Positions 1-8,307 of a stretch of 64,000 bases of DNA are shown piece after piece. Under the pieces are notes generated by a model. The model was given only the letters and a program-made list of their open reading frames with translations. It was not told where the DNA came from and did not search any database. Numbering within the stretch: the stretch's first letter is position 1; each line of letters opens with the position of its first letter. The position numbers were made by a program, and so were the translations under genes. Origin of the DNA: Streptococcus sp. oral taxon 061 (lineage in GTDB: Bacteria > Bacillota > Bacilli > Lactobacillales > Streptococcaceae); NCBI RefSeq assembly GCF_013394695.1, contig NZ_CP058258.1:516001-580000 (forward strand), read 5' to 3'.

Positions 1-156
1 CAGGAGAATCGCACAGACTGGTTTGTTGATTTTCTCGATAGTCTTGCGAATGGCCTCCCAATGACTACCAGGATCGACTACAATCAGGTGTTGCTCCCCT
101 TCAAGATAATAAGTATTTTCATAGGCGACAGGATTCACAGTTTTATGGATTTTCAT
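1..156 (-). CDS. MBL-fold metallo-hydrolase, N-terminal part (runs off the window)
   Basis: An open frame of 52 codons runs from ATG at 156 to the window edge and is cut there. The protein starts MKIHKTVNPVAYENTYYL and continues to a VVDPGSHWEAI segment. That is the usual opening of metallo-beta-lactamase-fold hydrolases: an N-terminal strand pair followed by a V(V)DPG turn, with the zinc-binding HxHxDH motif expected just beyond the window. A good ribosome binding site (GAGGAAA) lies 6 bases before the ATG. The metal motif is not visible, so the family call rests on the N-terminal pattern, and the substrate is unknown. Confidence 0.65.
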   Translation of the reverse strand, partial: MKIHKTVNPVAYENTYYLEGEQHLIVVDPGSHWEAIRKTIEKINKPVCAILL

Positions 157-229
157 AGGATTTCCTCTTTCATAGATTTACAGTTTCTAGTATAACACAG
201 AAGCACAAAATAAGGAATCAATCAACAAG

Positions 230-260
230 AAAGTCCCTCCATAAAAGAAGGGACTTTTTA
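230..260. terminator. Bidirectional rho-independent terminator
   Basis: AAGTCCCT (231-238) pairs with AGGGACTT (249-256), followed by a T run. It lies just past the stop of the lipase-like gene on the minus strand. Confidence 0.8.
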
Positions 261-265
261 ATACA

Positions 266-1342
266 TTAAAAATGATTTTTCCAGGCTTGGAAGCGTGCAT
301 CCAGTAGGAGTTGTGTCAGGTTTTTTAAGATTTCGACTTGCTCGGGCTCCAGTGTCTGGGCTTGAGAAACAAGTTGTCGAACATGTTCAATCGCATTTTT
401 TGAGGATAGTTCATTAATAGAGCTAATTCCAGACTCAAGGATGGTTCCAAAGAAGAGATCAAAATAGAGTTCTAATTCCTCATCGGGAACACTTTCCACC
501 CATTCCTTTAAAGCGTCTTTGATTTGTAGACTTTCACTACTGATGGCATCTAGTTGGACAAAGTGGTGTCCTTCAGTTAGCCAGCTGAAAGTATTGTGTT
601 GAGCGATGCCACCGAGAGCCGTAGATTTGACGACTGTAGGAGTATCAGGAACTTCCAGCATCATGCCAATGACAGAACCTTGTGGGACGAAACGGTGAAT
701 TTTTGGAATAACATCTTGATAACCAGTGGTTTCAGTCAGATGAGCCTGCAAACCAGGAGCATCGTAGGTATAAACTGCAGATATTTTTTCTTGCAATTCA
801 GGCTGGATTTGACTAGCAGCAAAGACGGCTAGATTCCCACCTTTAGAATGCCCAGCTACCATCACTTTTTGTTTTGGATGTTGAGCAAAGAAATCTTCCA
901 AATACTCAAGAGCATGCTTTTGGGCAGGGATTTCCTTCATATAGGTCATATGGAAATCTTCCTTCCAGCCAATAATACTGTCGTCTGTGCCACGAAAGAC
1001 AATGAGATAAGTATCTAGGTTCAGACGATAGGTCATAGCAGCGAACTGTTTCTGTTGCTCAGTGTCAATCTCGTTAACAAAGTTAGAGAGTTTGCTATTT
1101 CTAAAACGTTTGTGTTGGGCAAGCTGGTCTAAAAGTTGCAGACGTTCTTTATTGGTCAACATGGTACTTTCTCGCGGGACACGTGTTGCGACATCGCTTA
1201 AACGATTGACAGGCTGGTCCAATAAGTTATCAAAAGGAAGATAAGTCAGCTCTGTCAAAGCAAGTACATCCAGTTCGTTTAAGGGAAGATCATAAAAAGA
1301 ATCGTATTGAACATCAGTTAGGTAGTCAAAAATATTGGCCAT
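266..1342 (-). CDS. DUF2974 (Mbeg1-like) lipase-like alpha/beta hydrolase
   Basis: This 358-residue cytosolic protein has an alpha/beta-hydrolase core. The nucleophile elbow GHSKGGNLAV (about residues 165-174) fits the GxSxG lipase pattern. The segment LIVFRGTDDSIIGWKEDF before it is typical of the DUF2974/class 3 lipase-like family. No signal peptide is seen, so it probably acts in the cytoplasm, and its substrate is unknown. I chose ATG 1342 (MANIFDY) over an in-frame ATG 27 bases upstream because an AAAGGAA ribosome binding site lies just before it. The gene is transcribed alone, divergently from the two-component system. Confidence 0.8.
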   Translation of the reverse strand: MANIFDYLTDVQYDSFYDLPLNELDVLALTELTYLPFDNLLDQPVNRLSDVATRVPRESTMLTNKERLQLLDQLAQHKRFRNSKLSNFVNEIDTEQQKQFAAMTYRLNLDTYLIVFRGTDDSIIGWKEDFHMTYMKEIPAQKHALEYLEDFFAQHPKQKVMVAGHSKGGNLAVFAASQIQPELQEKISAVYTYDAPGLQAHLTETTGYQDVIPKIHRFVPQGSVIGMMLEVPDTPTVVKSTALGGIAQHNTFSWLTEGHHFVQLDAISSESLQIKDALKEWVESVPDEELELYFDLFFGTILESGISSINELSSKNAIEHVRQLVSQAQTLEPEQVEILKNLTQLLLDARFQAWKNHF

Positions 1343-1410
1343 GGGAATTCCTTTCTTAACTTTTATCATATCAGATTTGCATCAATTTCGCTAGTAGTCA
1401 GAAGAATTTT

Positions 1411-1418
1411 GCTATAAT
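1411..1418 (+). promoter_or_regulatory. Extended -10 promoter of the two-component operon
   Basis: TGC precedes TATAAT at 1413-1418, giving an extended -10. No convincing -35 is seen. A strong AAGGAGGAG ribosome binding site follows just before ATG 1438. Confidence 0.6.
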
Positions 1419-1437
1419 ATAGAAAAAGGAGGAGCAT

Positions 1438-2115
1438 ATGCATAAGATTTTACTAGTAGAAGATGATCCAGTAATCCGTCAACAAGTTGGGAAAATGCTC
1501 TCCGAATGGGGTTTTGAAGTAGTCATGGTAGAAGACTTTATGGAAGTTCTAACGCTATTTGTTCAATCTCAACCTCATCTGGTTCTTATGGATATTGGTC
1601 TTCCCTTGTTTAATGGCTATCATTGGTGCCAGGAAATCCGCAAGATTTCTAAAGTTCCCATTATGTTTCTGTCTTCTAGAGACCAAGCTATGGACATTGT
1701 GATGGCCATTAATATGGGAGCAGATGATTTTGTGACCAAGCCGTTTGATCAGCAGGTCCTCTTAGCTAAGGTACAGGGTTTGTTACGTCGCTCTTATGAG
1801 TTTGGGCGAGATGAGAGTCTCTTGGAGTATGCAGGCGTGATCCTCAATACTAAGTCTATGGATTTGCATGTTGAGGGGCAGGCAATCACGCTGACAAAGA
1901 ATGAATTTCAAATCCTGCGTGTCTTATTTGAACATGCAGGTAATATCGTGGCGCGTGATGACCTGATGCGAGAACTCTGGAATAGTGACTTTTTCATCGA
2001 TGATAACACTCTTTCTGTTAATGTTGCGCGTTTGCGTAAGAAACTGGAAGAGCAAGGTTTGGTAGGATTTATTGAGACCAAGAAAGGGATAGGATACGGG
2101 TTAAAACATGCTTAA
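1438..2115 (+). CDS. Two-component response regulator, OmpR/PhoB family
   Basis: A 225-residue cytoplasmic transcription factor. The N-terminal receiver domain has the acidic pair D9/D10, the phosphoacceptor D52 in LMDIGLP and the conserved lysine in VTKPF (about residue 101). The C-terminal winged helix (about 125-225) ends in the VNVARLRKKLEE and TKKGIGYGL motifs of the OmpR class. It overlaps the kinase gene by 8 bases, so the two are translationally coupled. The pair resembles TCS01 of S. pneumoniae, which also lies next to thrS; that match is from memory of gene order. Target genes are not evident here. Confidence 0.92.
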   Translation: MHKILLVEDDPVIRQQVGKMLSEWGFEVVMVEDFMEVLTLFVQSQPHLVLMDIGLPLFNGYHWCQEIRKISKVPIMFLSSRDQAMDIVMAINMGADDFVTKPFDQQVLLAKVQGLLRRSYEFGRDESLLEYAGVILNTKSMDLHVEGQAITLTKNEFQILRVLFEHAGNIVARDDLMRELWNSDFFIDDNTLSVNVARLRKKLEEQGLVGFIETKKGIGYGLKHA

Positions 2116-3082
2116 TTGGAGACAATTTTTTCTAGCCTATCTTCGCTCACGGATTCGCCTTCTAGTCTTCATTTTTTTGATTAGCTGCCTTGCCCTCGCC
2201 TTTCACATTTTATTTACAAATCTAGGTTCTTACTTTCTTTACTTCTTTCTGCTTTGTAGTTTTCTAACCCTTTTATTTTTCATCTGGGATATCCTAGTAG
2301 AAGCAGAAGTTTATCGTAAGGAAATGCTTTATTCTGAGAGAGAAGCAAAATCTCCCTTGGAATGTGCACTGGCAGAAAAATTGGAAGAACGTGAGGCTGA
2401 GCTTTATCAGAAGAAATCAGATGCTGAAAACCGCTATAATGATTTGGTGGACTACTATACACTCTGGGTTCATCAGATAAAAACCCCAATTGCAGCCAGT
2501 AAACTCCTAGTGAGAGAGGTGGCGGATCGCCAACTGAAGCAACAGCTAGAACAGGAGATTTTTAAGATTGATTCCTATACCAACCTCGTACTCCAATACC
2601 TACGCTTAGAAAGTTTCCATGATGATTTGGTTTTGAAAAAAGAAAATATAGAAGATCTGGTCAAGGAAGTCATTCGTAAATATGCCATTTTCTTTATTCA
2701 GAAAAACCTAAGTATTAATATGCATGACTTGGATAGAAGCATTGTGACGGATAAAAAATGGTTGTTGGTGGTCATTGAACAAATTCTCTCAAATAGTCTT
2801 AAATACACCAATTCAGGTGGTATTGAGATTTATATGGAAGACCAGGAACTTTGTATCAAGGATACAGGAATCGGTATTAAAAATAGTGATGTCCTTCGAG
2901 TCTTTGAACGCGGATTTTCAGGTTACAATGGTCGTATGACCCAGCAGTCATCTGGACTTGGTCTCTATTTAACCCAGAAAATTAGCCAAGAATTAGGTCA
3001 TCAAATCCGTATCGAATCTGAACTTGGTCAAGGAACAACCGTGCGAATTAAGTTTGCGGAAGTGAACCTACTTATTGAGTAA
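2108..3082 (+). CDS. Sensor histidine kinase, intramembrane-sensing (BceS-like) type
   Basis: A 324-residue membrane kinase. Two close transmembrane helices (about 18-38 and 43-64) leave almost no external loop, so the signal is probably sensed within the membrane or through a partner protein. A coiled segment (about 80-115) leads to the H-box LWVHQIKTP with H122. The ATPase domain has an N-box (LSNSLKYT), G1 (DTGIGI) and G2 (SGLGLYL). BceS-type kinases usually sit beside a BceAB-like peptide-sensing ABC exporter, and none is encoded here. The partner, if any, must lie elsewhere. Confidence 0.9.
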   Translation: MLNWRQFFLAYLRSRIRLLVFIFLISCLALAFHILFTNLGSYFLYFFLLCSFLTLLFFIWDILVEAEVYRKEMLYSEREAKSPLECALAEKLEEREAELYQKKSDAENRYNDLVDYYTLWVHQIKTPIAASKLLVREVADRQLKQQLEQEIFKIDSYTNLVLQYLRLESFHDDLVLKKENIEDLVKEVIRKYAIFFIQKNLSINMHDLDRSIVTDKKWLLVVIEQILSNSLKYTNSGGIEIYMEDQELCIKDTGIGIKNSDVLRVFERGFSGYNGRMTQQSSGLGLYLTQKISQELGHQIRIESELGQGTTVRIKFAEVNLLIE

Positions 3083-3392
3083 AAAGAAATGCTAAGAGCT
3101 TGGAAGAAATCTTTCAAGCTCTTCTTTAGATTTCTATGTAGTGAGAAAATAGGATAGAACAAATAAAAAAGTAACTGGAATGTTTTCCGTTCACTATCTT
3201 TCAAATTGATTGAGTTCTTCAGAGAAAGACTGTAAAATTTTTGATATAATGTCAAGGATGGACTGATGGATATTTAAAGGATTATTTTCAAAAGAATGAC
3301 AGGTGAGAATTAAAAATATGTAAGATTGGACAGAAATCTCTCTACCATCGTCTCTGCAGAAACAAGATTATATGAAATAAAAGGGGTAACCA
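3083..3392. other. Intergenic stretch between the kinase and DUF389 genes
   Basis: It holds a terminator hairpin at 3094-3132 (AAGAGCTTG pairing with CAAGCTCTT) that ends the two-component operon. An extended -10 (TGATATAAT, TATAAT at 3245-3250) would give the DUF389 gene a leader of about 135 bases. I see no further ORF or structured element in the leader. Confidence 0.6.
3094..3132 (+). terminator. Terminator of the two-component operon
   Basis: A 9-bp stem, AAGAGCTTG (3094-3102) with CAAGCTCTT (3115-3123), followed by a T-rich stretch. Confidence 0.7.
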
Positions 3393-4442
3393 ATGACCGG
3401 AAACTATTCAACACGTGAATACCGTGAAAAATTATATGATGATCTTCATGTTCGATTAAGAGATACTGCAATTTTAATGTGTGCGATTTTTATTGCCTCT
3501 ATAGGTCTAAATATGAATTCAACAGCTGTCATTATTGGAGCCATGCTGATTTCCCCTCTTATGACACCGATTGTTGGACTGGGATTCGGTTTAGCTATTT
3601 TTGATACGCGTTTAATCAAGCAATCTCTAGAGGTTTTATTTACTCAAGTATTGGTCAGTTTGCTTGTCTCGACTCTGTATTTCTGGATTTCTCCCTTATC
3701 TTATGCAAGTAGCGAGTTGATTGCACGAACCTCTCCAACCATTTGGGATGTTCTCATTGCTATTGCTGGTGGGATAGCAGGTGTAATTGGTTCAAGGAAA
3801 AAAGAAGCAAACAATATCGTGCCTGGCGTAGCCATTGCAACAGCTCTGATGCCACCTATCTGTACTGCAGGCTATGGTTTAGCTAATGGAAATGTGCGAT
3901 TTTTATTCGGGGCTCTCTATCTTTTCTTGATTAACTGTGTCTTTATCATGCTAACCAATATTGTTGGAACAAGAATTTTAATGAGAAAATCTCCTTTAAG
4001 TTCATTTAAAGAGCTAAACATTAAAATGAGAATTGGGCTGATATCCTTGATTGTATTATTGGTTCTTCCAGCCAGCTATTCAGCAGTCACTCTGACGATG
4101 GATCAAGCACGAAAAGAAGGGATTAAACAGTTTGTAGGCAAAGAGTTCTCTAATCATACGATCATTAATCAAGTCTACAAGTCAAGTAGCAATGAATTAG
4201 TCTTGACAGTTGTTGGAGATCCGATTTCAGAAGAAGAATTAGAAACAATTCGCCAAAAGCAAGCCTCTTACGGTATTCAATCTGTTCAATTGAAAGTCAA
4301 TCAAGTCCATAATTCGACAAAATTAGATAGTGAGATGACCAAGGAATTTTATGAAACCATTAACAAGTATATCGATCAAAAACTCTCTGAAAAAGATTCA
4401 CAAAAAGAACTCGTAAAAGAGAATGAAGCAGACAAGGATTGA
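3393..4442 (+). CDS. DUF389 family integral membrane protein
   Basis: A 349-residue protein of the DUF389 (TIGR00341-like) family. The family core is visible as MCAIFIASIGLNMNSTAVIIGAMLISPLMTPIVG (about residues 26-60, given here only to locate it). Further hydrophobic helices lie at about 70-95, 118-135, 150-165, 175-195 and 215-235. The C-terminal third (about 240-349) is soluble and charged and rich in K and E. A ribosome binding site (AAAGGGG) precedes ATG 3393. Members occur singly in many bacteria and no function is established. It is monocistronic here. Confidence 0.8.
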   Translation: MTGNYSTREYREKLYDDLHVRLRDTAILMCAIFIASIGLNMNSTAVIIGAMLISPLMTPIVGLGFGLAIFDTRLIKQSLEVLFTQVLVSLLVSTLYFWISPLSYASSELIARTSPTIWDVLIAIAGGIAGVIGSRKKEANNIVPGVAIATALMPPICTAGYGLANGNVRFLFGALYLFLINCVFIMLTNIVGTRILMRKSPLSSFKELNIKMRIGLISLIVLLVLPASYSAVTLTMDQARKEGIKQFVGKEFSNHTIINQVYKSSSNELVLTVVGDPISEEELETIRQKQASYGIQSVQLKVNQVHNSTKLDSEMTKEFYETINKYIDQKLSEKDSQKELVKENEADKD

Positions 4443-4573
4443 GGATATTGAACTTATCTAACTCATGGAAGTAAATCTTATAACTAAAAGTTAGTGGATA
4501 GAAAGGATCGTTGACGAGGATACTATTTGTGGTAGTTTTACCAATCACTACTAGCTCAGCTTAATCAAAATAT

Positions 4574-4609
4574 AAAAAAGCAACAACTGAAATAGTTGTT
4601 GCTTTTTTA
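4574..4609. terminator. Bidirectional terminator between the DUF389 gene and thrS
   Basis: AAGCAACAACT pairs with AGTTGTTGCTT, flanked by an A run on the left and a T run on the right, so it can serve both converging genes. Confidence 0.85.
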
Positions 4610-4642
4610 GGTAGCTGGAATTTTTATCCCAGGTTTTATCGT

Positions 4643-6586
4643 TTATTTTTCAACACGTGATTTGTTGGCAATATCTGCAAGAATCAATTCTACAAATGCA
4701 TCTACCGACATAGTTTCAGTTTCTTTTTGACCATAACGGCGAACATTGACAGTTCCGTCTTCCATTTCCTTGTCACCAACTATTAATTGGTAAGGAATTT
4801 TTTGAGTTTGAGAAGCGCGAATCTTGAATTGCATTTTTTCATTACGTTCATCCACATCAGCACGGACACCACGGTCACGGAGCTTCTTAGCTACTTCCCA
4901 AGCGTAGTCCACATGTTTCTCGTTAGAAACTGGGATAAGAGTCACTTGGTGAGGTGCCAACCATGTAGGGAAAGCGCCCTTGTAGTTCTCAATCAAAATC
5001 GCTGTGAAGCGTTCCATGGTTGAGATAACCCCACGGTGAATCATAACTGGACGATGTTCTTCACCATCAGCTCCGATGTATTTGAGGTCGAAGCGTTCTG
5101 GAAGCAAGAAGTCAAGCTGGATGGTAGAAAGGGTTTCTTCTTTACCAAGAGCTGTCTTCACTTGGATATCCAATTTTGGTCCGTAGAAGGCTGCTTCCCC
5201 TTCAGCTTCAAAGTAGTCAAGTCCCATGTCATCCATAGCTGATTTCAACATACGTTGAGCATTTTCCCACATCTCATCATTATCAAAGTACTTGTGAGTA
5301 TCTTGAGGGTCACGATATGATAAACGGAAACGATAGTCAGTCAAGTTGAAATCTTCGTAAACGTCGATGATTAATTGAAGGGTACGTTGGAACTCATCTT
5401 TGATTTGTTCAGGTGTTACGAAAGTGTGACCGTCATTAAGTGACATTTCTCTTACACGTTGAAGCCCTGTAAGAGCACCAGATTTTTCATAACGGTGCAT
5501 CATACCGATTTCAGCAATACGGATTGGCAATTCACGATAAGAGTGAACGTGGTGCTTAAAGACTTCGATATGGTGAGGACAGTTCATTGGACGAAGAACG
5601 AATTCTTCACCATCACCCATATCCATAGTTGGGAACATATCTTCACGGTAGTGATCCCAGTGACCAGAAGTCTTGTAAAGTTCTACTGAGGCAATTGGTG
5701 GAGTGTAGACGTGTTGGTAACCAGCAGCGATTTCTTTGTCGACGATGTAGCGTTCCAATTCACGACGGATAGTCGCACCATTTGGCAACCAGAATGGAAG
5801 CCCTTGTCCAACTTCTTGAGAAATCATAAAGAGATCCAATTCTTTCCCAAGTTTACGATGGTCACGTTCTTTGGCTTCTTCACGCATTTGAAGGTAGTTC
5901 TTCAAGTCTTTCTTGTCAAACCAGGCAGTACCGTAGATTCGTTGCATCATGGCATTGTCGCTATTTCCACGCCAGTAAGCACCAGCTACATTGAGAAGGT
6001 GGAAGATTTGGATGCGACCTGTTGATGGAACGTGTGGGCCACGGCAAAGGTCTACATATTCACCTTGACGGTAGATAGTCAAACCACCTTCATCTTCAGA
6101 GTGTTCTTCAATCAATTCCAACTTGTATGGATCGTTTTTGAAAATTTCACGCGCTTCATCCTTAGTCACTTCCTCACGGATTGATGGGAAGTTTTCTTTA
6201 ACGATTTTCTTCATTTCTTCTTCGATACGAGGAAGGTCTTCGTTAGAGATTTGACCAGCTTGGTTGTCTGTATCGTAGTAGAAACCATCTTCGATAGCTG
6301 GACCAACACCCAAGTGGATATCTGGGAAGAGGCGACGAGCTGCTTGAGCAAACAAGTGAGCTGCTGAGTGACGCAAGATTGGAAGAGCATCCTCGTGATC
6401 AGGTGTCACGATTTCGATGCTTCCGTCTTCAGTGATAGCACGAGTAGTGTCAATGAGTTTGCCATTGAATTTACCAGCAAGAGCTTTTTTGGCTAGGGAA
6501 TTGCTGATAGATTGGGCAATTTCAAAAGTTGTAACGCCAGATTCGAATTCACGAACAGCGCCATCTGGGAAAGTAATCTTAATCAT
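4643..6586 (-). CDS. thrS: Threonine--tRNA ligase
   Basis: A class II aminoacyl-tRNA synthetase of 647 residues that charges tRNA-Thr in the cytoplasm. An N-terminal TGS domain (about 1-62) is followed by the editing domain with [10 protein letters not shown] (HxxxH zinc/editing motif). The catalytic core has [10 protein letters not shown] and the class II motif 3 region near the C-terminal third. The last part is the anticodon-binding domain. An ATG 30 bases upstream is in frame, but AAGGAG lies directly before ATG 6586 and 647 residues matches the usual streptococcal length. Expression is controlled by the T-box upstream. Confidence 0.97.
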   Translation of the reverse strand: MIKITFPDGAVREFESGVTTFEIAQSISNSLAKKALAGKFNGKLIDTTRAITEDGSIEIVTPDHEDALPILRHSAAHLFAQAARRLFPDIHLGVGPAIEDGFYYDTDNQAGQISNEDLPRIEEEMKKIVKENFPSIREEVTKDEAREIFKNDPYKLELIEEHSEDEGGLTIYRQGEYVDLCRGPHVPSTGRIQIFHLLNVAGAYWRGNSDNAMMQRIYGTAWFDKKDLKNYLQMREEAKERDHRKLGKELDLFMISQEVGQGLPFWLPNGATIRRELERYIVDKEIAAGYQHVYTPPIASVELYKTSGHWDHYREDMFPTMDMGDGEEFVLRPMNCPHHIEVFKHHVHSYRELPIRIAEIGMMHRYEKSGALTGLQRVREMSLNDGHTFVTPEQIKDEFQRTLQLIIDVYEDFNLTDYRFRLSYRDPQDTHKYFDNDEMWENAQRMLKSAMDDMGLDYFEAEGEAAFYGPKLDIQVKTALGKEETLSTIQLDFLLPERFDLKYIGADGEEHRPVMIHRGVISTMERFTAILIENYKGAFPTWLAPHQVTLIPVSNEKHVDYAWEVAKKLRDRGVRADVDERNEKMQFKIRASQTQKIPYQLIVGDKEMEDGTVNVRRYGQKETETMSVDAFVELILADIANKSRVEK

Positions 6587-6629
6587 GTTTTTCTCCTTAT
6601 ATTTATTAGTTATCAATTATTTCTATAGC

Positions 6630-6880
6630 AGAAGTGTTTCCCTATTTTGCAGTCTTAAATCAAGAAAAACAAAAAGCGACCTCCTCGAAAGGACGTCGCA
6701 ACGTGGTTCCACCTTCATTTATGTTCCTCAAAAAAGAGGGACACCTCTGATTGGCTCTAACGTGGCCACCGTTTTATGTTTGCATAAAAGTTAGTAGAGT
6801 AGTATCAGTTTAGACTTCCTATGCGTTCTCAGCAACCACGCACTCTCTAAAAGAAAGATTCTAAGTGACTTGTCTCTATG
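6630..6880 (-). ncRNA. T-box riboswitch (threonine) in the thrS leader
   Basis: The T-box signature GGTGGAACCACG lies at about 6701-6712 (complement). It is followed by a terminator stem, GCGACGTCCT with AGGAGGTCGC, and a U-rich run. The upstream stem I region carries a candidate specifier codon ACT (complement of 6801-6803) followed by A, which fits threonine. T-box leaders read uncharged tRNA: when tRNA-Thr is uncharged, the antiterminator forms and thrS is transcribed. The specifier assignment is inference; the T-box call itself is strong. Confidence 0.9.
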
Positions 6881-6888
6881 CATTATTA

Positions 6889-6917
6889 TAGCATGATTGC
6901 GAGATTTTTCAAGGATT
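6889..6917 (-). promoter_or_regulatory. Promoter of the thrS leader
   Basis: On the complement, TTGAAA is separated by 16 bases from an extended -10 (TGCTATAAT). Transcription would start just before the T-box stem I. Confidence 0.65.
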
Positions 6918-7280
6918 TTGTGAAAGTTTTTTGTTTTTCAGTTTTTGAACCAGATACTTGATAGTGGCACCAATAACTGTACCTAGTAGAATAAGAATTT
7001 CATAGGCTAGGAAATAAACAATGATAAATTCTCTGAATGGAATAATAGTAAAGCCATAGAGCAAGCAACTACCTAGAAGCCAATAGAGTGAAAAACCAAA
7101 ACGGTAGCTATAAAGAAGTGAAACTATAAAAATTACAATGGGTGAAAGGATGAATATATTGAGAAGATAGAGACCTGTTAAATCAGGATTTGATAATAGT
7201 AGTATAAATAATCCATAAAGTGGACAATAAAAGAAAAATACGACCAGATAGTAGGGGAGATATTTAAAGAATTTACGCAT
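6909..7280 (-). CDS. Small four-helix membrane protein, unknown function
   Basis: A 123-residue, very hydrophobic protein with about four transmembrane helices (roughly 8-30, 37-58, 62-80 and 84-110) and a basic tail (QKLKNKKLSQNP). I do not recognise a family. ATG 7280 is preferred over an in-frame GTG 9 bases upstream because GAGGTG is spaced correctly for the ATG. It lies between rpsO and thrS on the minus strand, and its end overlaps the region of the thrS promoter. Confidence 0.65.
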   Translation of the reverse strand: MRKFFKYLPYYLVVFFFYCPLYGLFILLLSNPDLTGLYLLNIFILSPIVIFIVSLLYSYRFGFSLYWLLGSCLLYGFTIIPFREFIIVYFLAYEILILLGTVIGATIKYLVQKLKNKKLSQNP

Positions 7281-7365
7281 GGTAATCACCTCGTTTTAAA
7301 ACTATCAGCTTAGATATCCTTCCTATAACTATTATAGCACTTTTGCGGTAAGAATAGTAAATCAG

Positions 7366-7394
7366 TTGACAAAGAAGTTAGTTATTGGTAGAAT
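7366..7394 (+). promoter_or_regulatory. rpsO promoter
   Basis: A consensus TTGACA at 7366-7371 is 17 bases from TAGAAT at 7389-7394. Confidence 0.85.
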
Positions 7395-7399
7395 AAGAA

Positions 7400-7484
7400 C
7401 TGTCGTAAAGACAAATAACTTCTTCTTGGTTACAGGCATGCCAACCTGTCACTCGGATGAAGCCAAATAAAAAGGAGAAACATC
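7400..7484 (+). ncRNA. rpsO leader, probable S15 autoregulatory RNA
   Basis: The 80-base leader can fold a stem around ACAGG...CCTGT and GGTT...AACC (about 7428-7457). An outer CTTC/GAAG pairing brings the structure next to the AAGGAG ribosome binding site. Ribosomal protein S15 leaders in Firmicutes regulate their own translation. The exact fold was judged by eye. Confidence 0.5.
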
Positions 7485-7754
7485 ATGGCAATCTCAAAAG
7501 AGAAAAAAAATGAAATTATTGCACAATATGCACGTCACGAAGGTGATACAGGTTCAGTAGAGGTTCAAGTTGCTGTTCTTACTTGGGAAATCAACCACCT
7601 TAACGAACACATCAAACAACACAAAAAAGACCACGCTACATACCGTGGATTGATGAAAAAAATCGGTCGCCGTCGTAACTTGCTTGCATACTTGCGTAAA
7701 AACGACGTTAACCGTTACCGTGAGTTAATCAACTCTCTAGGACTTCGTCGCTAA
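7485..7754 (+). CDS. rpsO: 30S ribosomal protein S15
   Basis: An 89-residue primary rRNA-binding protein of the small subunit central domain. It has the family length and the typical [18 protein letters not shown] and [16 protein letters not shown] segments. AAAAGGAG precedes the ATG. It is transcribed alone from a consensus promoter through a structured leader. Confidence 0.97.
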   Translation: MAISKEKKNEIIAQYARHEGDTGSVEVQVAVLTWEINHLNEHIKQHKKDHATYRGLMKKIGRRRNLLAYLRKNDVNRYRELINSLGLRR

Positions 7755-7859
7755 TCTGCTTTATTTTCCACTTATATTGCGTTGTCACCTTACCTCTATA
7801 TACTCAAGTATAATCTTCGGTTACGGTTCCTAGCACTGTAAGGTAAAATAAACCAGATC

Positions 7860-7885
7860 ATCTCCCTTCGGGGAGATTTTTTTGT
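7860..7885 (+). terminator. rpsO terminator
   Basis: ATCTCCC, a TTCG tetraloop and GGGAGAT, followed by a T run. Confidence 0.9.
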
Positions 7886-8065
7886 TTCATTAAAAATTTT
7901 GTACAATCTTCGACTTGCCGCCTAGTCTATAAACGTTTTATCCAGTAAGAATCATGATGCTAAGGGCGATAAAAATTAGTATGAAAATAGGGAAAGGACA
8001 CAGTGTTCGATGAACACAAGGAGTTTCATCTTTTTCACTAGGATTTTAGCCCAAGCTCAAATCGG

Positions 8066-8096
8066 CCCTCTGAATTCGGGGGCTTTTTATTTTTTG
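8066..8096 (+). terminator. Terminator-like hairpin 1 of the tandem units
   Basis: GCCCTC (8066-8071) pairs with GGGGGC (8079-8084), then a long T-rich run. Confidence 0.6.
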
Positions 8097-8139
8097 CCAA
8101 GTGCTTAGGCCGTGTTCAATCGAGCATATCTTGAAATAA

Positions 8140-8172
8140 GGCTACTCGATTGGGTAGTCTTTTTGTTTTTTA
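8140..8172 (+). terminator. Terminator-like hairpin 2 of the tandem units
   Basis: GGCTACTC and GGGTAGTC form 8 pairs (two wobble) around a GATT loop, followed by a T run. Confidence 0.65.
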
Positions 8173-8186
8173 TGGATTTTAGCCCA

Positions 8187-8214
8187 AGCTCTCTGATTTC
8201 AGAGTGCTTTTTTC
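8187..8214 (+). terminator. Terminator-like hairpin 3 of the tandem units
   Basis: AGC-T-CTCTG pairs with CAGAG-T-GCT with one mismatch, followed by TTTTTT. Confidence 0.6.
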
Positions 8215-8229
8215 TATATTTTTCTAGTC

Positions 8230-8258
8230 TTGTTCCTTATTTGGAAATGTGGTATACT
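8230..8258 (+). promoter_or_regulatory. Promoter of the iron-complex uptake operon
   Basis: TTGTTC (8230-8235), 17 bases, then TATACT (8253-8258). The T run of hairpin 3 ends about 16 bases upstream. Confidence 0.7.
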
Positions 8259-8307
8259 AATTATGAAAATTGTCTAAATTTTTAATATTTGATTAAGGGA
8301 GGGTTTC

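Larger units (their letters stand above)
8042..8191. repeat. 18-bp direct repeat pair, 132 bases apart
   Basis: GGATTTTAGCCCAAGCTC occurs identically at 8042-8059 and 8174-8191. Each copy is followed at once by a terminator-like hairpin. Confidence 0.85.
7755..8307. other. Intergenic stretch with one rpsO terminator and tandem terminator-like units
   Basis: After the rpsO terminator (7860-7885) there is no convincing ORF. An 18-bp perfect direct repeat (GGATTTTAGCCCAAGCTC) occurs at 8042-8059 and 8174-8191. Each copy runs straight into a hairpin with a T run, and a third terminator hairpin lies between them at 8140-8172. The stretch ends in the promoter of the iron-uptake operon. It looks like two tandem copies of a short noncoding unit. 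Confidence 0.6.

Noticed and set aside
266..1369. Longer start (ATG 1369) of the lipase-like gene
   Set aside because: No ribosome binding site; AAAGGAA lies before ATG 1342.
4787..6025. Several open frames on the plus strand across thrS
   Set aside because: They are antisense to a well-conserved gene and have no ribosome binding sites or family features.
7975..8214. Tandem units as CiaR-dependent csRNAs
   Set aside because: No CiaR repeat (TTTAAG-N5-TTTAAG) is present upstream, and the conserved anti-SD loop is not seen.
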